Positions 1 through 9,285 of a stretch of 64,000 nt of DNA are shown here, in pieces. Every line of letters starts with the position of its first letter. Positions within the stretch are counted from its first letter, which is position 1. The notes below the pieces were generated by a model, which searched no databases, was not told the DNA's origin, and saw nothing but the letters and a program-made list of their open reading frames with translations. The DNA comes from an uncultured Alphaproteobacteria bacterium. Lineage in GTDB: Bacteria > Pseudomonadota > Alphaproteobacteria > Geminicoccales > Geminicoccaceae. The stretch lies in NCBI GenBank assembly GCA_937995535.1, contig CALKJU010000016.1, forward strand, positions 1 through 64,000. Reading direction: 5' to 3'. A program made the position numbers and the translations under genes.

Positions 1-184
1 GCTCGCGGTAGCCGTTGCGCTGCACCAAGCGGTCCGGGCTGCGCTCGCCATGGGCGGCGCCGGTCACCTCGCCCACCTCCAACTCCATCAGGCGCTGGGC
101 GGCAAAGCCGATCGTCTCGCGCAGGAAGGTCGCGTCGGAGACCTTCTCCAGCATCTGCCGAAGGGCGATCGTCTCCTCGGTCAT
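1..184 (-). CDS. IS256-family transposase, N-terminal part (cut by window edge)
   Basis: Read on the minus strand from an ATG at 184, the sequence gives about 61 residues beginning MTEETIALRQMLEKVSDATF and passing through LMELEVGEVTGAAHGERSPD to an RNGYR motif. This is the characteristic N-terminus of IS256-family (mutator type) transposases, which move the element by DDE chemistry. The DDE residues lie beyond the window, so intactness cannot be judged. The frame is open to the edge. The family assignment rests on recognition of the N-terminal motif alone. Confidence 0.8.
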   Translation of the reverse strand, partial: MTEETIALRQMLEKVSDATFLRETIGFAAQRLMELEVGEVTGAAHGERSPDRLVQRNGYRE

Positions 185-380
185 CGTGGTCGGTCCAAGG
201 TCAGGGGTTGTCGGTCTCAGCAACCCAACCCTAGCCAGGGATCACCGCGGTGGCCGCCCGGGGCGCTCGGCTCCGCTCAGCCAGGGGCTTCGCTACGCGC
301 CCCAGGCTATGGCCGTCCTACACCACGTCCCAGGACACGACCCCGAATGACGCTTCCGTCCCATGACCCACATCCTTCTC

Positions 381-407
381 GGTCCAGACAAAAGTAGCTC
401 CTGGACC
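381..407. repeat. Inverted repeat upstream of the IS256 transposase, possible element terminus
   Basis: GGTCCAG (381-387) and CTGGACC (401-407) form a perfect 7-bp inverted repeat around a 13-nt spacer containing AAAAGTAGC. It lies about 200 bp upstream of the transposase start and 18 bp from the stop codon of the next gene, which is where an IS256 end would be expected. The rest of 185-424 shows no gene I can support. Calling it the element's terminal repeat is inference because the other end is outside the window. Confidence 0.3.
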
Positions 408-424
408 ACTCAGAGGGGGGCAGG

Positions 425-862
425 TCAGGCATCGCGACCAGTGCTGCCGCGGGCCACGAAGGCCGCGTAGCTGTCGAGGATCGCCTGCCAGCCGTTGCGC
501 TGCATCGCGACCGGGTTGCTGGCTTCGGGGTCGAAGACGGTGGTCACGCGGGTGCCGTTGCCTTCGGCCGCGAAGGTGGTCCGCGCGCGGCGTCCGTCGT
601 CGAGGCGCAGGGTCACGGCACGCGGCGGGTCCACCTCTTCATAGGTGCCTTCGTAGTCGAACCCGAACGAGCCATCGCGCGCCTCCATGCGCGCCACGTG
701 GCGGCCGCCGACCCGCAGGTCAACGTTCGCCCACGGGCAATGCCAGTCGGGCGTCGCCTGGTTCCACTGCGTGATGGCCGCGGGCGTGTTGAAGGCGGCC
801 CAGGCCGCAGCGGGCGCGACCGGGACGAAGGCGTCGATGGTGATGGGGTCGGAGCGGGTCAC
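425..862 (-). CDS. SRPBCC (AHSA1-like) family protein
   Basis: A 145-residue single-domain protein of the START/Bet v1-like superfamily. Residues 1-140 fit the AHSA1 pattern, with an N-terminal strand followed by a WxAFxxPxxIxxW-type segment (AAAWAAFNTPAAITQWN) and a C-terminal helix (GWQAILDSYAAFVA). These proteins bind hydrophobic ligands in a deep cavity; the substrate here is unknown. The start is GTG at 862, preceded by AGGAGAG at good spacing. It is the last gene of a four-gene minus-strand unit with DHFR-like and two VOC proteins, a common stress or detoxification grouping, probably under the MarR regulator upstream. No catalytic role can be assigned from sequence. Confidence 0.85.
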   Translation of the reverse strand: MTRSDPITIDAFVPVAPAAAWAAFNTPAAITQWNQATPDWHCPWANVDLRVGGRHVARMEARDGSFGFDYEGTYEEVDPPRAVTLRLDDGRRARTTFAAEGNGTRVTTVFDPEASNPVAMQRNGWQAILDSYAAFVARGSTGRDA

Positions 863-934
863 GGATTATCTCTCCTGATCGGGACATGCGATGGATTCGT
901 GCGCAATCGGCGGCATGGGTGTCGCTCCCGCGGT

Positions 935-1465
935 TCAGCCCGGCGCATAGCGCAGCCGGATTACGTCGCCGTCGATTGCATCATGGGCCATCAGACGCAG
1001 CCGAGGCCGGGGGCGCGCGAAGTAGGCCGTGCCGCGACCAAGGACGACCGGGTGCAAATAGATCCGGTATTCGTCGATCAGGCCGAGGTCGCCGAGGTCT
1101 GCGGCCAGCGTCGGGCCGGCGACCTCGATCTCTCCCTCTTCGGCGGATCTCAGCGCCCGGACCTCTGCCTCCAGATCGCTCCGGAGCAGGGTGGCGTTCG
1201 GCCCGACCTCCGTGAGCGTCCGCGAGACCACCCATTTCCTTTGCCGCCGCCAGGCCGCCGCGAAGGCAGCGCCTTCCGGCCCGAGGTCGGGGTGGTCCTC
1301 TTCCCAGAAGCGCATCATCTCGTAGAGCCTTCGCCCGTAGAGGCTGCCGGTCTGCGCCTCCGCCTCCCCGATGAAATGCCGAAATAGCGTCGGGCTCGGT
1401 CCGAAGGCGTGGTGATCGACATAGCCGTCGAGGGACATGTTCATGCCGAAGACCAGCCGAGCCAT
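935..1465 (-). CDS. Dihydrofolate reductase family (RibD C-terminal-like) protein
   Basis: The 176-residue product starts MARLVFGMNMSLDGYVD, the signature first strand of the RibD_C/DHFR-like fold, and continues with LYGRRLYEMMRFWE and a C-terminal EYRIYLHPVVLGRGTAYF segment typical of this family. It is expected to be a cytosolic NADPH-dependent reductase of unknown substrate; it is not a housekeeping FolA. The ATG at 1465 lies 3 bp from the stop of the upstream VOC gene with a GGTGAGGG ribosome site, so the two are translated as a pair. Function beyond the fold is not predictable. Confidence 0.85.
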   Translation of the reverse strand: MARLVFGMNMSLDGYVDHHAFGPSPTLFRHFIGEAEAQTGSLYGRRLYEMMRFWEEDHPDLGPEGAAFAAAWRRQRKWVVSRTLTEVGPNATLLRSDLEAEVRALRSAEEGEIEVAGPTLAADLGDLGLIDEYRIYLHPVVLGRGTAYFARPRPRLRLMAHDAIDGDVIRLRYAPG

Positions 1466-1468
1466 CCC

Positions 1469-1945
1469 TCACCCCCGCCGCGCCGCGTCGATGGCGGCCA
1501 CGTCGATCTTGCGCATGGTCATCATCGCGGCGAAGGCGCGCTTCGCCTCCTCGCCGCCCGCGGCCAGCGCCTCGGTGAGCGTGCGCGGCGTGATCTGCCA
1601 GTTGACGCCCCAGCGGTCCTTGCACCAGCCGCATTCGCTCTCTTTGCCGCCATTGCCGACGATGGCGTTCCAGTAGCGGTCGGTCTCCTCCTGCGTGTCG
1701 GTGGCGATCTGGAACGAGAAGGCTTCCGTGTGCGGGAAGCGTGGTCCGCCGTTGAGCCCGATGCAGGGGATGCCGCAGACGGTGAACGCGACCACCAGCA
1801 CGTCGCCCGCCCTGTTGCCGGGATTGTCCATCGGCGAGCGGATCACGCCCGTCACTTGGCTGTCGGGAAAGACCGAGGCGTAGAAGCGCGCCGCCGCCTC
1901 GGCCTCGGTATCGTACCAGATACAGATGGTGTTCTTCGGGATCAT
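1469..1945 (-). CDS. VOC family protein, 3-dmu-9_3-mt (PhnB-like) type
   Basis: A 158-residue vicinal-oxygen-chelate fold protein. It opens MIPKNTICIWYDTEAEAAAR and contains FPDSQVTGV, GLNGGPRF, EAFSFQIAT, a CGWCKDRWGVNWQI segment and TEALAAGGEEAKRAFAAMMTM, all typical of the 3-demethylubiquinone-9 3-methyltransferase-like (PhnB) subgroup, whose members are mostly uncharacterised. The ATG at 1945 was chosen because homology begins there; the frame is open further upstream without resemblance. Its start overlaps the stop of the preceding VOC gene (ATGA at 1942-1945), showing translational coupling. Confidence 0.88.
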   Translation of the reverse strand: MIPKNTICIWYDTEAEAAARFYASVFPDSQVTGVIRSPMDNPGNRAGDVLVVAFTVCGIPCIGLNGGPRFPHTEAFSFQIATDTQEETDRYWNAIVGNGGKESECGWCKDRWGVNWQITPRTLTEALAAGGEEAKRAFAAMMTMRKIDVAAIDAARRG

Positions 1946-2373
1946 GCCGCGCCTCCGTCCTGCATGATGCCCCACTTGAGGCCGAAGGGATCCTGCACCA
2001 TGCCCCAGTCGTCGCCCCAGGGCTGGCGGGCGTAGGGCACGAGTTCCGTGCAACCCGCCGCGATGGCGCGGTCCCACCACATCCGGCCTTCTGTCACCAC
2101 AAGTTGCAGATGGCCGAAGTTCGGCTGGATGGCGGTATTCGCCGCCCCGCCGGGGTTCATCGTGCTGTCGGTCATCATCAGCGCGCCGCCGTTGATCAGC
2201 ACCTGTCCGTGCATCACGCCGGGGCTGCCGTCGTAGAAGGGCATGCGGCCGATGTCCTCGGCGCCGAAGGCGCGGGCGTAGAAGGCCATCGCCTCCGCGG
2301 TGCGGCCGGCCATCGCGATGTAAGGCAGCACGCCCTGCAGGGGGTTCGTCCCCGTCGGGCCCAGTTGCGGCAT
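1942..2373 (-). CDS. VOC family (glyoxalase/PhnB-like) protein
   Basis: A 143-residue protein and first gene of the four-gene unit. It shows the PhnB/YdcJ-like pattern: VLPYIAMAGRTAEAMAFYAR, FGAEDIGRMPF, VMHGQVLINGGALMMTDS and a C-terminal WGDDWGMVQDPFGLKWGI. Members are metal-dependent or metal-free VOC enzymes including resistance proteins; the substrate here is unknown. The ATG at 2373 has GAGAGGGAG upstream. The 60 bp between it and the divergent marR gene hold a shared promoter and palindrome. It is a divergent paralogue of its neighbour downstream. Confidence 0.88.
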   Translation of the reverse strand: MPQLGPTGTNPLQGVLPYIAMAGRTAEAMAFYARAFGAEDIGRMPFYDGSPGVMHGQVLINGGALMMTDSTMNPGGAANTAIQPNFGHLQLVVTEGRMWWDRAIAAGCTELVPYARQPWGDDWGMVQDPFGLKWGIMQDGGAA

Positions 2374-2398
2374 GGAATTCTCCCTCTCAGGCGCAGCC

Positions 2399-2428
2399 TT
2401 GATCGCGCCGTATTCTTTTGATATCAAA
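2399..2428. promoter_or_regulatory. Back-to-back divergent promoters with a 12-bp palindromic MarR operator
   Basis: TTTGATATCAAA at 2417-2428 is a perfect palindrome in an AT-rich dip. On the plus strand TTGATC (2399-2404), 17 bp and TATCAA (2422-2427) make a sigma70-like promoter for marR. On the minus strand TTGATA (2427-2422), 17 bp and GATCAA (2404-2399) make one for the VOC unit. The palindrome therefore covers one -10 and the opposing -35, so a dimeric MarR protein could close both. The box matches are read from sequence; binding is inference from MarR family behaviour. Confidence 0.6.
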
Positions 2429-2433
2429 CAATC

Positions 2434-2892
2434 ATGTCCGAGGCAAGGCCCGATCTGTTGCCGCCGGAAGCGGTGCGGCATGTCCGCGACACTTGCCTGT
2501 GTCTCGCGGCGCAGCGGGCGGCGCGGCGTCTGGCGCGCCGCTTCGATGCCGCGCTCCGGCCCTTGGGCCTGACCAACGGCCAGTTTTCATTGATGGTGGC
2601 GCTGAACCAGCCCGAGCCGCCGGCCATCGGCCGGCTCGCGCCCTTCCTCGGCATGGACCCCTCGACGCTCACCGCCGCGGTCAAGCCGCTCGCCCGCCGC
2701 GGCCTGCTGATCGTCGAGCCGGACCCGAAGGACCGCCGCTCCCGCCGCTTGCGCATCACGCCCGAAGGCGTCGCCCTGATGCGCCAGGCGGTCGAGGTCT
2801 GGCGGGCCACACATCGCGAGCTTGAGGCCGCCCTGGGTGGCGAGCGCACGCAGGCGTTGCGCGGTGGCCTGGCGGCGGTCGACCGGACCTGA
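2434..2892 (+). CDS. MarR family transcriptional regulator
   Basis: A 152-residue winged-helix repressor. Residues about 30-130 carry the MarR core: ARRFDAALRPLGLTNGQFSLM, then the recognition region PFLGMDPSTLTAAVKPLARR and the wing DPKDRRSRRLRITPEG, whose DxRxxR pattern is diagnostic. It is expected to bind as a dimer to the palindrome just upstream and to control itself and the divergent VOC/DHFR/SRPBCC genes. The ATG lies 6 nt after a candidate -10 box and has no ribosome site, suggesting a leaderless transcript. Two cysteines (CLCL near residue 22) could sense thiol stress, but this is speculative. Confidence 0.92.
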   Translation: MSEARPDLLPPEAVRHVRDTCLCLAAQRAARRLARRFDAALRPLGLTNGQFSLMVALNQPEPPAIGRLAPFLGMDPSTLTAAVKPLARRGLLIVEPDPKDRRSRRLRITPEGVALMRQAVEVWRATHRELEAALGGERTQALRGGLAAVDRT

Positions 2893-3008
2893 GTGCGGCG
2901 CGCACCGGCGGCCCGGTTCGGTCGTGCCCGCGGTTCCGTCGAGGAACTCGCGCAACCGACCGCGTCTGCCGGCCCGCGAGCCGAGCGCCGCGCTGGTGGG
3001 ACAGGCCT

Positions 3009-3782
3009 TCAGATCGACGCTAGGTACCCGCCGTCGACGTAGAGCACCTGCCCGGTGACGTAGCGCGCCGCGTCGGAGCACAGGAACACCGCGGCGCCCA
3101 CCAGGTCACGCAGATCGCCGAACCGCCCCGCCGGGATCTTCGCCAGCATCGCCGCCGCCCAGCGCTCGTCCTGATAGAAGACCTCGGTGAGCTGGGTGCG
3201 GAAATAGCCGGGACCGATGGCGTTGACGCGGATCCCGAGCGGCGCCCATTCGCTGGCCAGCGCCCGGGTCATGCCGACCAGCCCGGCCTTCGACGAGCCG
3301 TAGGGCACCGCCGTCGGCACGCCGACCTCGGAGGTCAGCGAGGCGACATTGAGGATCGCCCCGCCGCGGCCGGCCATCGCCCGGGCCGCCGCCTGCGCGG
3401 CGAAGAACGCCCCCTTCAGGTTCGTGTCGAGGATCCGGTCCCACAGCGCCTCGTCGACGTCGAGCGACGGGCGGACCTCCTCCGTGCCGGCGTTGTTGAC
3501 GAGGATGTCGAGCCCGCCGAGCGCCCCGGCCGCCGCCGTCACGCAGCCGGCGATCGCCGGCGGGTCGCGCATGTCGACCGCGAGCGGCACGGCTTGGCGC
3601 CCCTCGCCCGTGATCCGCGCCACCACCCGCTCGAGCCGGGCCGGATCGCGCGAGGTCACCGCCACGTCGGCGCCGAACCGGGCGAGGCCGTGCGCCAGCG
3701 CCTCGCCGATGCCGCGCGAGGCACCGGTGACGAGCGCCCTGCGGCCGACGAGCTGGAAGCTTGGCTCCACCGGATCGAGCAT
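3009..3782 (-). CDS. SDR family oxidoreductase
   Basis: A 257-residue classical short-chain dehydrogenase. It has the cofactor-binding TGASRGIGEA (near residue 18), NNAGTEE, catalytic Ser in NVASLTS, YGSSK with catalytic Tyr and Lys, and C-terminal GQVLYVDGGY. It resembles gluconate 5-dehydrogenase/2-deoxygluconate 3-dehydrogenase-type SDRs, which oxidise polyols or sugar acids. The ATG at 3782 precedes the fold; upstream open frame has no similarity. It is divergent from the ABC importer that ends in a HisD-like dehydrogenase, 92 bp away, so it probably takes part in catabolism of the imported compound. Substrate unknown. Confidence 0.92.
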   Translation of the reverse strand: MLDPVEPSFQLVGRRALVTGASRGIGEALAHGLARFGADVAVTSRDPARLERVVARITGEGRQAVPLAVDMRDPPAIAGCVTAAAGALGGLDILVNNAGTEEVRPSLDVDEALWDRILDTNLKGAFFAAQAAARAMAGRGGAILNVASLTSEVGVPTAVPYGSSKAGLVGMTRALASEWAPLGIRVNAIGPGYFRTQLTEVFYQDERWAAAMLAKIPAGRFGDLRDLVGAAVFLCSDAARYVTGQVLYVDGGYLASI

Positions 3783-3874
3783 CGCGCACCTCGTGGCGAA
3801 GGTCGGCTTGCCGTGGCGGCACGGCTTGGGCACTGTCCGGCCCGGCACCGCCCTTGGCAACACGAAGGACGCCC

Positions 3875-4984
<1,110 letters not shown>

Positions 4985-5011
4985 TCACAACAAGGAAAGG
5001 AGAACCCTAGC

Positions 5012-6088
5012 ATGGCCCTCGCACTCTCGCGCCGCGCGGTGCTCGCCACGGGCACGGCGATGGCCCTGGCACCCTGGCCGCGGTCCGTCCTCGCGCAGGA
5101 CAAGCCGGCCGAGCTGATCGTCCGCGCCTGGGGTGGCGTCTGGGTCGAGTCGCTGGAGAACGGCGTCTCCAGGCCGTTCACCGAGCGGACCGGGATCCCA
5201 GTGCGCCACGACCTGACCGAGGACAACGAGATCCGGCCGAAGATCTGGGCCGCGGTCGACCAGGGCCGCGCCCCGCCGATCCACGTCAACTGGGACACCT
5301 CGACCAACGCCACCAAGTCGGCGCTGCGCGGCGTCACCGAAGATCTGGGTGACCTCGCAAACCTCGCCGACATGCTGCCGGCGGCCCGGCCGGCCGGCTT
5401 CGACGGCGTGCCGCTAATCAACATGTACTCTTATGTCTACGTCCTGGCCTACCGTGACGAGGCGTTTCCCGACGGCCCGCCGGACAGCTGGCAGATCATG
5501 CTCGACCCGCGCTTCAAGGGGCGCGTCGCCCTCTACGACGACGGGATCGGCTTCCACCCGTCGGCGCAGATCGCGGGCGGCGGCAAGTTCGAGGACATTC
5601 CCGACAACATGGAGCCGGCCTGGGAGTTCATCCGCAAGCTGAAGGCGCAGAACCCGCTGCTCGGCGAGGACCCCGACTTCACCTCCTGGTTCCAGAATGG
5701 CGAGATCGACGTCGCCTGCACCATCCTGAGCAACGCCCGGGCGGCGAAGCAGAGCGGGATCGCCGTGTCCTGGACGGTGCCGAAGGAGGGCGCCAAGGTC
5801 GACACCGACGGGATGTGGATTCCCAAGGGGCTGCCGGAGAACGAGCTTTTCTGGGCCAAGGAGTATGTCAACTTCGCGATGAGCCAGGAGGCGCAGCAGG
5901 CTTGGACCAGCGGGCTGGGCCTGCCCGGTCTGCGCCCGGGACTGACCCCGCCCGAGGACCTCGTGGGCGATCCGGCCTATCCCAGCAGCCCCGAGGACTT
6001 CGCCCGGCTGATCTCGGTCCCGACCCGGATCCTGGTCGAGCACGAGTCCGACTGGTTCCAGAAGTTCAACGAGATCATGCAGGGCTGA
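5012..6088 (+). CDS. ABC transporter extracellular solute-binding protein (PotD/PotF-like)
   Basis: A 358-residue periplasmic binding protein. Residues 1-30 form an export signal with a twin-arginine-like SRRAVLATG followed by a hydrophobic stretch and cleavage near VLAQD. The mature part has the type II periplasmic binding fold of the polyamine/spermidine family (LIVRAWGGVW, DPRFKGRVALYD, KEYVNFAMS, QAWTSGLG). A strong AGGAAAGGAG ribosome site precedes the ATG. Context with permeases and a HisD-like dehydrogenase points to a catabolic substrate rather than polyamine homeostasis; identity not determinable here. Confidence 0.92.
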   Translation: MALALSRRAVLATGTAMALAPWPRSVLAQDKPAELIVRAWGGVWVESLENGVSRPFTERTGIPVRHDLTEDNEIRPKIWAAVDQGRAPPIHVNWDTSTNATKSALRGVTEDLGDLANLADMLPAARPAGFDGVPLINMYSYVYVLAYRDEAFPDGPPDSWQIMLDPRFKGRVALYDDGIGFHPSAQIAGGGKFEDIPDNMEPAWEFIRKLKAQNPLLGEDPDFTSWFQNGEIDVACTILSNARAAKQSGIAVSWTVPKEGAKVDTDGMWIPKGLPENELFWAKEYVNFAMSQEAQQAWTSGLGLPGLRPGLTPPEDLVGDPAYPSSPEDFARLISVPTRILVEHESDWFQKFNEIMQG

Positions 6089-6095
6089 GGCGACT

Positions 6096-6121
6096 GGCGG
6101 GAGGGCATCGTCCCTCCCGCC
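6096..6121 (+). promoter_or_regulatory. Perfect 10-bp intercistronic stem-loop
   Basis: GGCGGGAGGG (6096-6105) and CCCTCCCGCC (6112-6121) pair perfectly around a CATCGT loop, between the solute-binding protein gene and the first permease gene. There is no T-run, so it is not a canonical terminator. In many ABC operons such hairpins protect the upstream mRNA segment and raise binding protein over permease; that role is inferred by analogy. Confidence 0.6.
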
Positions 6122-6143
6122 TCCCGCGCACGCCCGCCGCCCG

Positions 6144-7073
6144 ATGTCCCGCTCACCCGGCCTGCGCGTCCTCGACGCGCTTGAGGGCGTGCGCGCCACG
6201 CTCTGGCCGCGCCCGCTGGCGCCGCTGACCCCCTGGGCCTTCCTCGTGCCGGCGCTGCTGCTCACCGGCCTCTTGGTCGCCGCGCTGGTGCCGCTCGCCG
6301 ACGCCTCGCTGCGCCAGCTCGACCGCGCCACCTTCCGCCTCGACGAGAGCTGGAGCCTCGCCAACTACGCGGCCGTGCTCGCGCGGCCGGTCTACGGCGT
6401 GATGGCGCTGCGCACGCTCGGCGGTGCGCTGATCGTCACCGCGGTGACGCTCCTGCTCGCCTTCCCCTACGCTTGGCTGATGGTCCGCACGGCCCGCCCG
6501 GCACTGCGTCGGCTGCTGCTGATCTCGCTGTTCCTGCCGTTCTTCATCGGCCAGGTGGTCCGCGCCTATGGCTGGCTCGTCGTGCTCGGCCAGCAGGGTC
6601 TCGCCAACAGCCTGCTCGCCGCGCTGGGCCTGCCACCGCTCACGATCCTCTACACCTTTCCCGGTGTGCTCGTCGGCCTCGTCCAGTACATGCTGCCCTT
6701 CGCGGTGCTGATGCTGGCACCGGCGCTCACCGCCGTGCCCGAGGAGGTCGAGCTGGCCAGCGCCGGGCTCGGCGCCACCCCGCTGCGCACGCTCTGGCGC
6801 GTCGTCCTGCCATTGGCACGACCCGGCCTCGTCGCCGCCGGGGTCGTCGTCTTCACGCTCACGCTGACCGACTTCGCCATGCCCGAGATCATGGGCGGAG
6901 GAACCAACGACTTCATCGCCAGTGCCGTCTACGACGCGTTCTTCCAGCTCGGCGATCCGGGCCTCGGCGGCGCCATCGCCATCCTGATGACCGCGGTCGG
7001 CTCGCTTGCCGTGGGCGCGGTGCTGGCGCTGTTCGGCCTCGGCACGCTGGGCTATGTCGAGGAGCGCCGATGA
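6144..7073 (+). CDS. ABC transporter permease (PotB/PotH-like)
   Basis: A 309-residue inner-membrane permease with six predicted membrane segments starting near FLVPALLLTGLLVAALVPL. The EAA loop is visible as VELASAGLGATPLRTLWRVVLP (about residues 200-221), the docking site for the ATPase. It belongs to the BPD_transp_1/polyamine permease family and pairs with the next permease, whose start overlaps its stop (ATGA at 7070-7073). Confidence 0.92.
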   Translation: MSRSPGLRVLDALEGVRATLWPRPLAPLTPWAFLVPALLLTGLLVAALVPLADASLRQLDRATFRLDESWSLANYAAVLARPVYGVMALRTLGGALIVTAVTLLLAFPYAWLMVRTARPALRRLLLISLFLPFFIGQVVRAYGWLVVLGQQGLANSLLAALGLPPLTILYTFPGVLVGLVQYMLPFAVLMLAPALTAVPEEVELASAGLGATPLRTLWRVVLPLARPGLVAAGVVVFTLTLTDFAMPEIMGGGTNDFIASAVYDAFFQLGDPGLGGAIAILMTAVGSLAVGAVLALFGLGTLGYVEERR

Positions 7074-7873
7074 GCCGCGGCTGGCTGCTCTGGCTGCTGG
7101 TCGGGCTGGTCGTGCTCGACCTCGCCTTTCTCGCCCTGCCGACACTGGTCGTGCTGATCGCCTCCTTCACCCCCGGCACGATCATCGCCTTCCCACCGGA
7201 GGGGCTGTCGCTGCGCTGGTATGCGGCCCTCCTCGACCGGCCCGACTTCCTCCGTGCGCTGTGGCGCTCGCTGCTGGTCGGGCTGGTCTGCACGGCGCTG
7301 GCGGTCCCGATCGGTACGCTGGCCGCCCTGGCGCTGGCCCGCTTCCGCCTGCGCGGCGGCACCGCGCTGCAGGTCTACCTGCTGCTGCCGTTCACCATCC
7401 CGCTCGTCGTCTCGGGGATCGGGCTGATGCTGGTGTTCGGCCAGCTCGGCTGGCTCGGCCGGGTCTGGCCCGTGGGCGTCGCCGCCTGCGTCATCAACCT
7501 CCCCTTCATGATCTGGGCCGTGGCCGCGGCCGTGAACCACCTCGACCCGGACCTCGAGAACGCCGCCCAGAGCCTCGGGGCGCCACCGACCCACGCCTTC
7601 GTTACCGTCACCCTGCCCGCGGTGATGCCCGGGATCGTCACCGGGGCGCTCGTCATGTTCATCCTCGCCGTCAACGAGTTCCTGGTGTCGCTGATGCTCG
7701 TGGACGCGCGCACCGTCACTCTGCCGGTACTCGTCTATAACGCCATCCGCTCGATCATCACGCCCGACCTCGCCGCCGTCTCGGCGGTCTATGTCGGCCT
7801 GGCGCTGGTCGCGATCCTGCTCCTCGACCGCCTCGTCGGCCTCGATATCTTCCTCCGGTCACGCAAGAGCTGA
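7070..7873 (+). CDS. ABC transporter permease (PotC/PotI-like)
   Basis: A 267-residue second permease of the importer. It starts MSRGWLLWLLVGLVVLDLAF, has about six membrane segments, and shows the EAA loop as LENAAQSLGAPPTHAFVTVTL. Length and motif agree with PotC-type subunits. The start overlaps the previous stop and the gene ends 3 bp before the HisD-like gene, so the whole set is one transcript. Confidence 0.92.
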   Translation: MSRGWLLWLLVGLVVLDLAFLALPTLVVLIASFTPGTIIAFPPEGLSLRWYAALLDRPDFLRALWRSLLVGLVCTALAVPIGTLAALALARFRLRGGTALQVYLLLPFTIPLVVSGIGLMLVFGQLGWLGRVWPVGVAACVINLPFMIWAVAAAVNHLDPDLENAAQSLGAPPTHAFVTVTLPAVMPGIVTGALVMFILAVNEFLVSLMLVDARTVTLPVLVYNAIRSIITPDLAAVSAVYVGLALVAILLLDRLVGLDIFLRSRKS

Positions 7874-7876
7874 GCC

Positions 7877-9208
7877 ATGCCCGAGATCAACCTCTTCCGC
7901 CTCGCCGAGCTGTCCGCGGCCCAGCGCGACGCGCTGCTGCTGCGCGCCGAGGCCGACCTGTCGAGCTTCATCGAGCCCGCCCGGCGGATCGTCGCCGCGG
8001 TCCGCGACGGGGGCGACGCCGCGATCGCCCGCCTCGCCCGGGAGATCGACCGCGTCGAGCTCGATCCCGCCCATCTCATGGCGACCGAGGAGGAGTTCGC
8101 CCGCGCCGAGCGCGCCCTCGAGCCCGAGGTCAAGGAGGCGATCGCCTTCGCCGTCGACAACATCCGCCGCTTCCACGAGCGGCAGAAGCCCGAGCCGATG
8201 TGGCTCATGGAGGTCCGCCCCGGGGCCTTCGCCGGCGAGCGCTGGACGCCGCTCGATTCGGTCGGCTGCTACGTCCCGCGCGGCAAGGGTGCCTTCCCTT
8301 CGGTGATGATGATGACCACGGTCCCGGCCGTCGTCGCGGGCGTGCCCGAGATCGTGGTGCTGACCCCGCCCACCCCCGACGGCGGCATCGACGCCGCGAG
8401 CCTCTACGCCGCGCGCATGGCCGGCGTGGGCAAGGTCTTCCGCGTCGGCGGCGCCGTCGCGGTGGCGGCCGCCGCCTACGGCACCGAGACCGTCCCGCGG
8501 CTCGCCAAGATCATCGGCCCCGGCAGCCCCTGGGTGGTCGCCGCCAAGCGCCTGCTCGCCGACCGGATCGACACCGGGCTCCCGGCCGGCCCCAGCGAGT
8601 CGATCGTGCTCGCCGATTCCTCCGCCAACCCCGACATCGCCGCCCTCGACCTGCTGATCGAGGCCGAGCACGGCGACGACAGCTCGGCCTACCTCGTCAC
8701 CGACTCATCGGCCATCGCCGAAGCCGCGCACGCGCGCCTGCCCGAGCTGATCGCGCGCCTCGGCCCGCAGCGCCGCGCCTTCGTCGAGGCGGTCCTCGGC
8801 GGCCGGCGCGGCGGCATCGTGCTGGCCCCCGACTGGGACGCGGCCATCGCCTTCGTCAACGACTACGCGCCGGAGCACCTCGAGATCCTCTCCGCGGAGC
8901 CGCTCCAGCATCTCGGAAGGATCCGCAACGCGGGCGAGATCCTCCTGGGCGAGAACACGCCCATGACGATCGCCAATTTCTGCCTCGGCCCCGACTGCGT
9001 GCTGCCGACCGGCGGCTGGGCCCGGAGCTGGTCGGCACTCGGCGTCCACGACTTCATGAAGCGCACCAGCCTCGGCCACCTGACCCGCGCCGCCTTCCCC
9101 GAGTTCGCCCGCCACGCCCGCGTGCTGGCCACCTACGAAGGCTTCGAGGCGCATGCGCAGGCGCTGTCGGCGGTGCGGGCAGAGCTGGGGGGCACGCCGG
9201 CCGCGTGA
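7877..9208 (+). CDS. Histidinol dehydrogenase-like, probably catabolic alcohol dehydrogenase (HpsN-like)
   Basis: A 443-residue HisD-fold NAD+ dehydrogenase. The catalytic Glu-His is present (E333, H334 in [10 protein letters not shown]), and H265 and H426 keep two zinc-ligand positions. Compared with the E. coli HisD ligands (Q259, H262, D360, H419), the first is Glu (E262) and the third Asn (N367), and the usual GPNHVLPT reads GPDCVLPT. These changes argue against histidinol as substrate. HisD homologues at the end of transporter operons include HpsN, which oxidises 2,3-dihydroxypropane-1-sulfonate to sulfolactate. With an SDR and an importer alongside, oxidation of a small hydroxylated compound is likely. 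Substrate is inference. Confidence 0.85.
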   Translation: MPEINLFRLAELSAAQRDALLLRAEADLSSFIEPARRIVAAVRDGGDAAIARLAREIDRVELDPAHLMATEEEFARAERALEPEVKEAIAFAVDNIRRFHERQKPEPMWLMEVRPGAFAGERWTPLDSVGCYVPRGKGAFPSVMMMTTVPAVVAGVPEIVVLTPPTPDGGIDAASLYAARMAGVGKVFRVGGAVAVAAAAYGTETVPRLAKIIGPGSPWVVAAKRLLADRIDTGLPAGPSESIVLADSSANPDIAALDLLIEAEHGDDSSAYLVTDSSAIAEAAHARLPELIARLGPQRRAFVEAVLGGRRGGIVLAPDWDAAIAFVNDYAPEHLEILSAEPLQHLGRIRNAGEILLGENTPMTIANFCLGPDCVLPTGGWARSWSALGVHDFMKRTSLGHLTRAAFPEFARHARVLATYEGFEAHAQALSAVRAELGGTPAA

Positions 9209-9285
9209 GGGCGGCGCTGCCAGGTGTCTCCTCGAGGCCCCGGCACGACCACGTCGGCGCCGCCCATCCCTCCCCCGCCGGGTCC

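Noticed and set aside
15-397. Two overlapping plus-strand open frames of 111 and 115 codons
   Set aside because: They are antisense to the transposase start and its leader, show no family similarity, and have Arg/Pro-rich composition typical of wrong-frame GC-rich sequence.
7877-9208. Biosynthetic hisD assignment
   Set aside because: Two zinc-ligand positions and the GPNH histidine are replaced, and there are no other his genes nearby.
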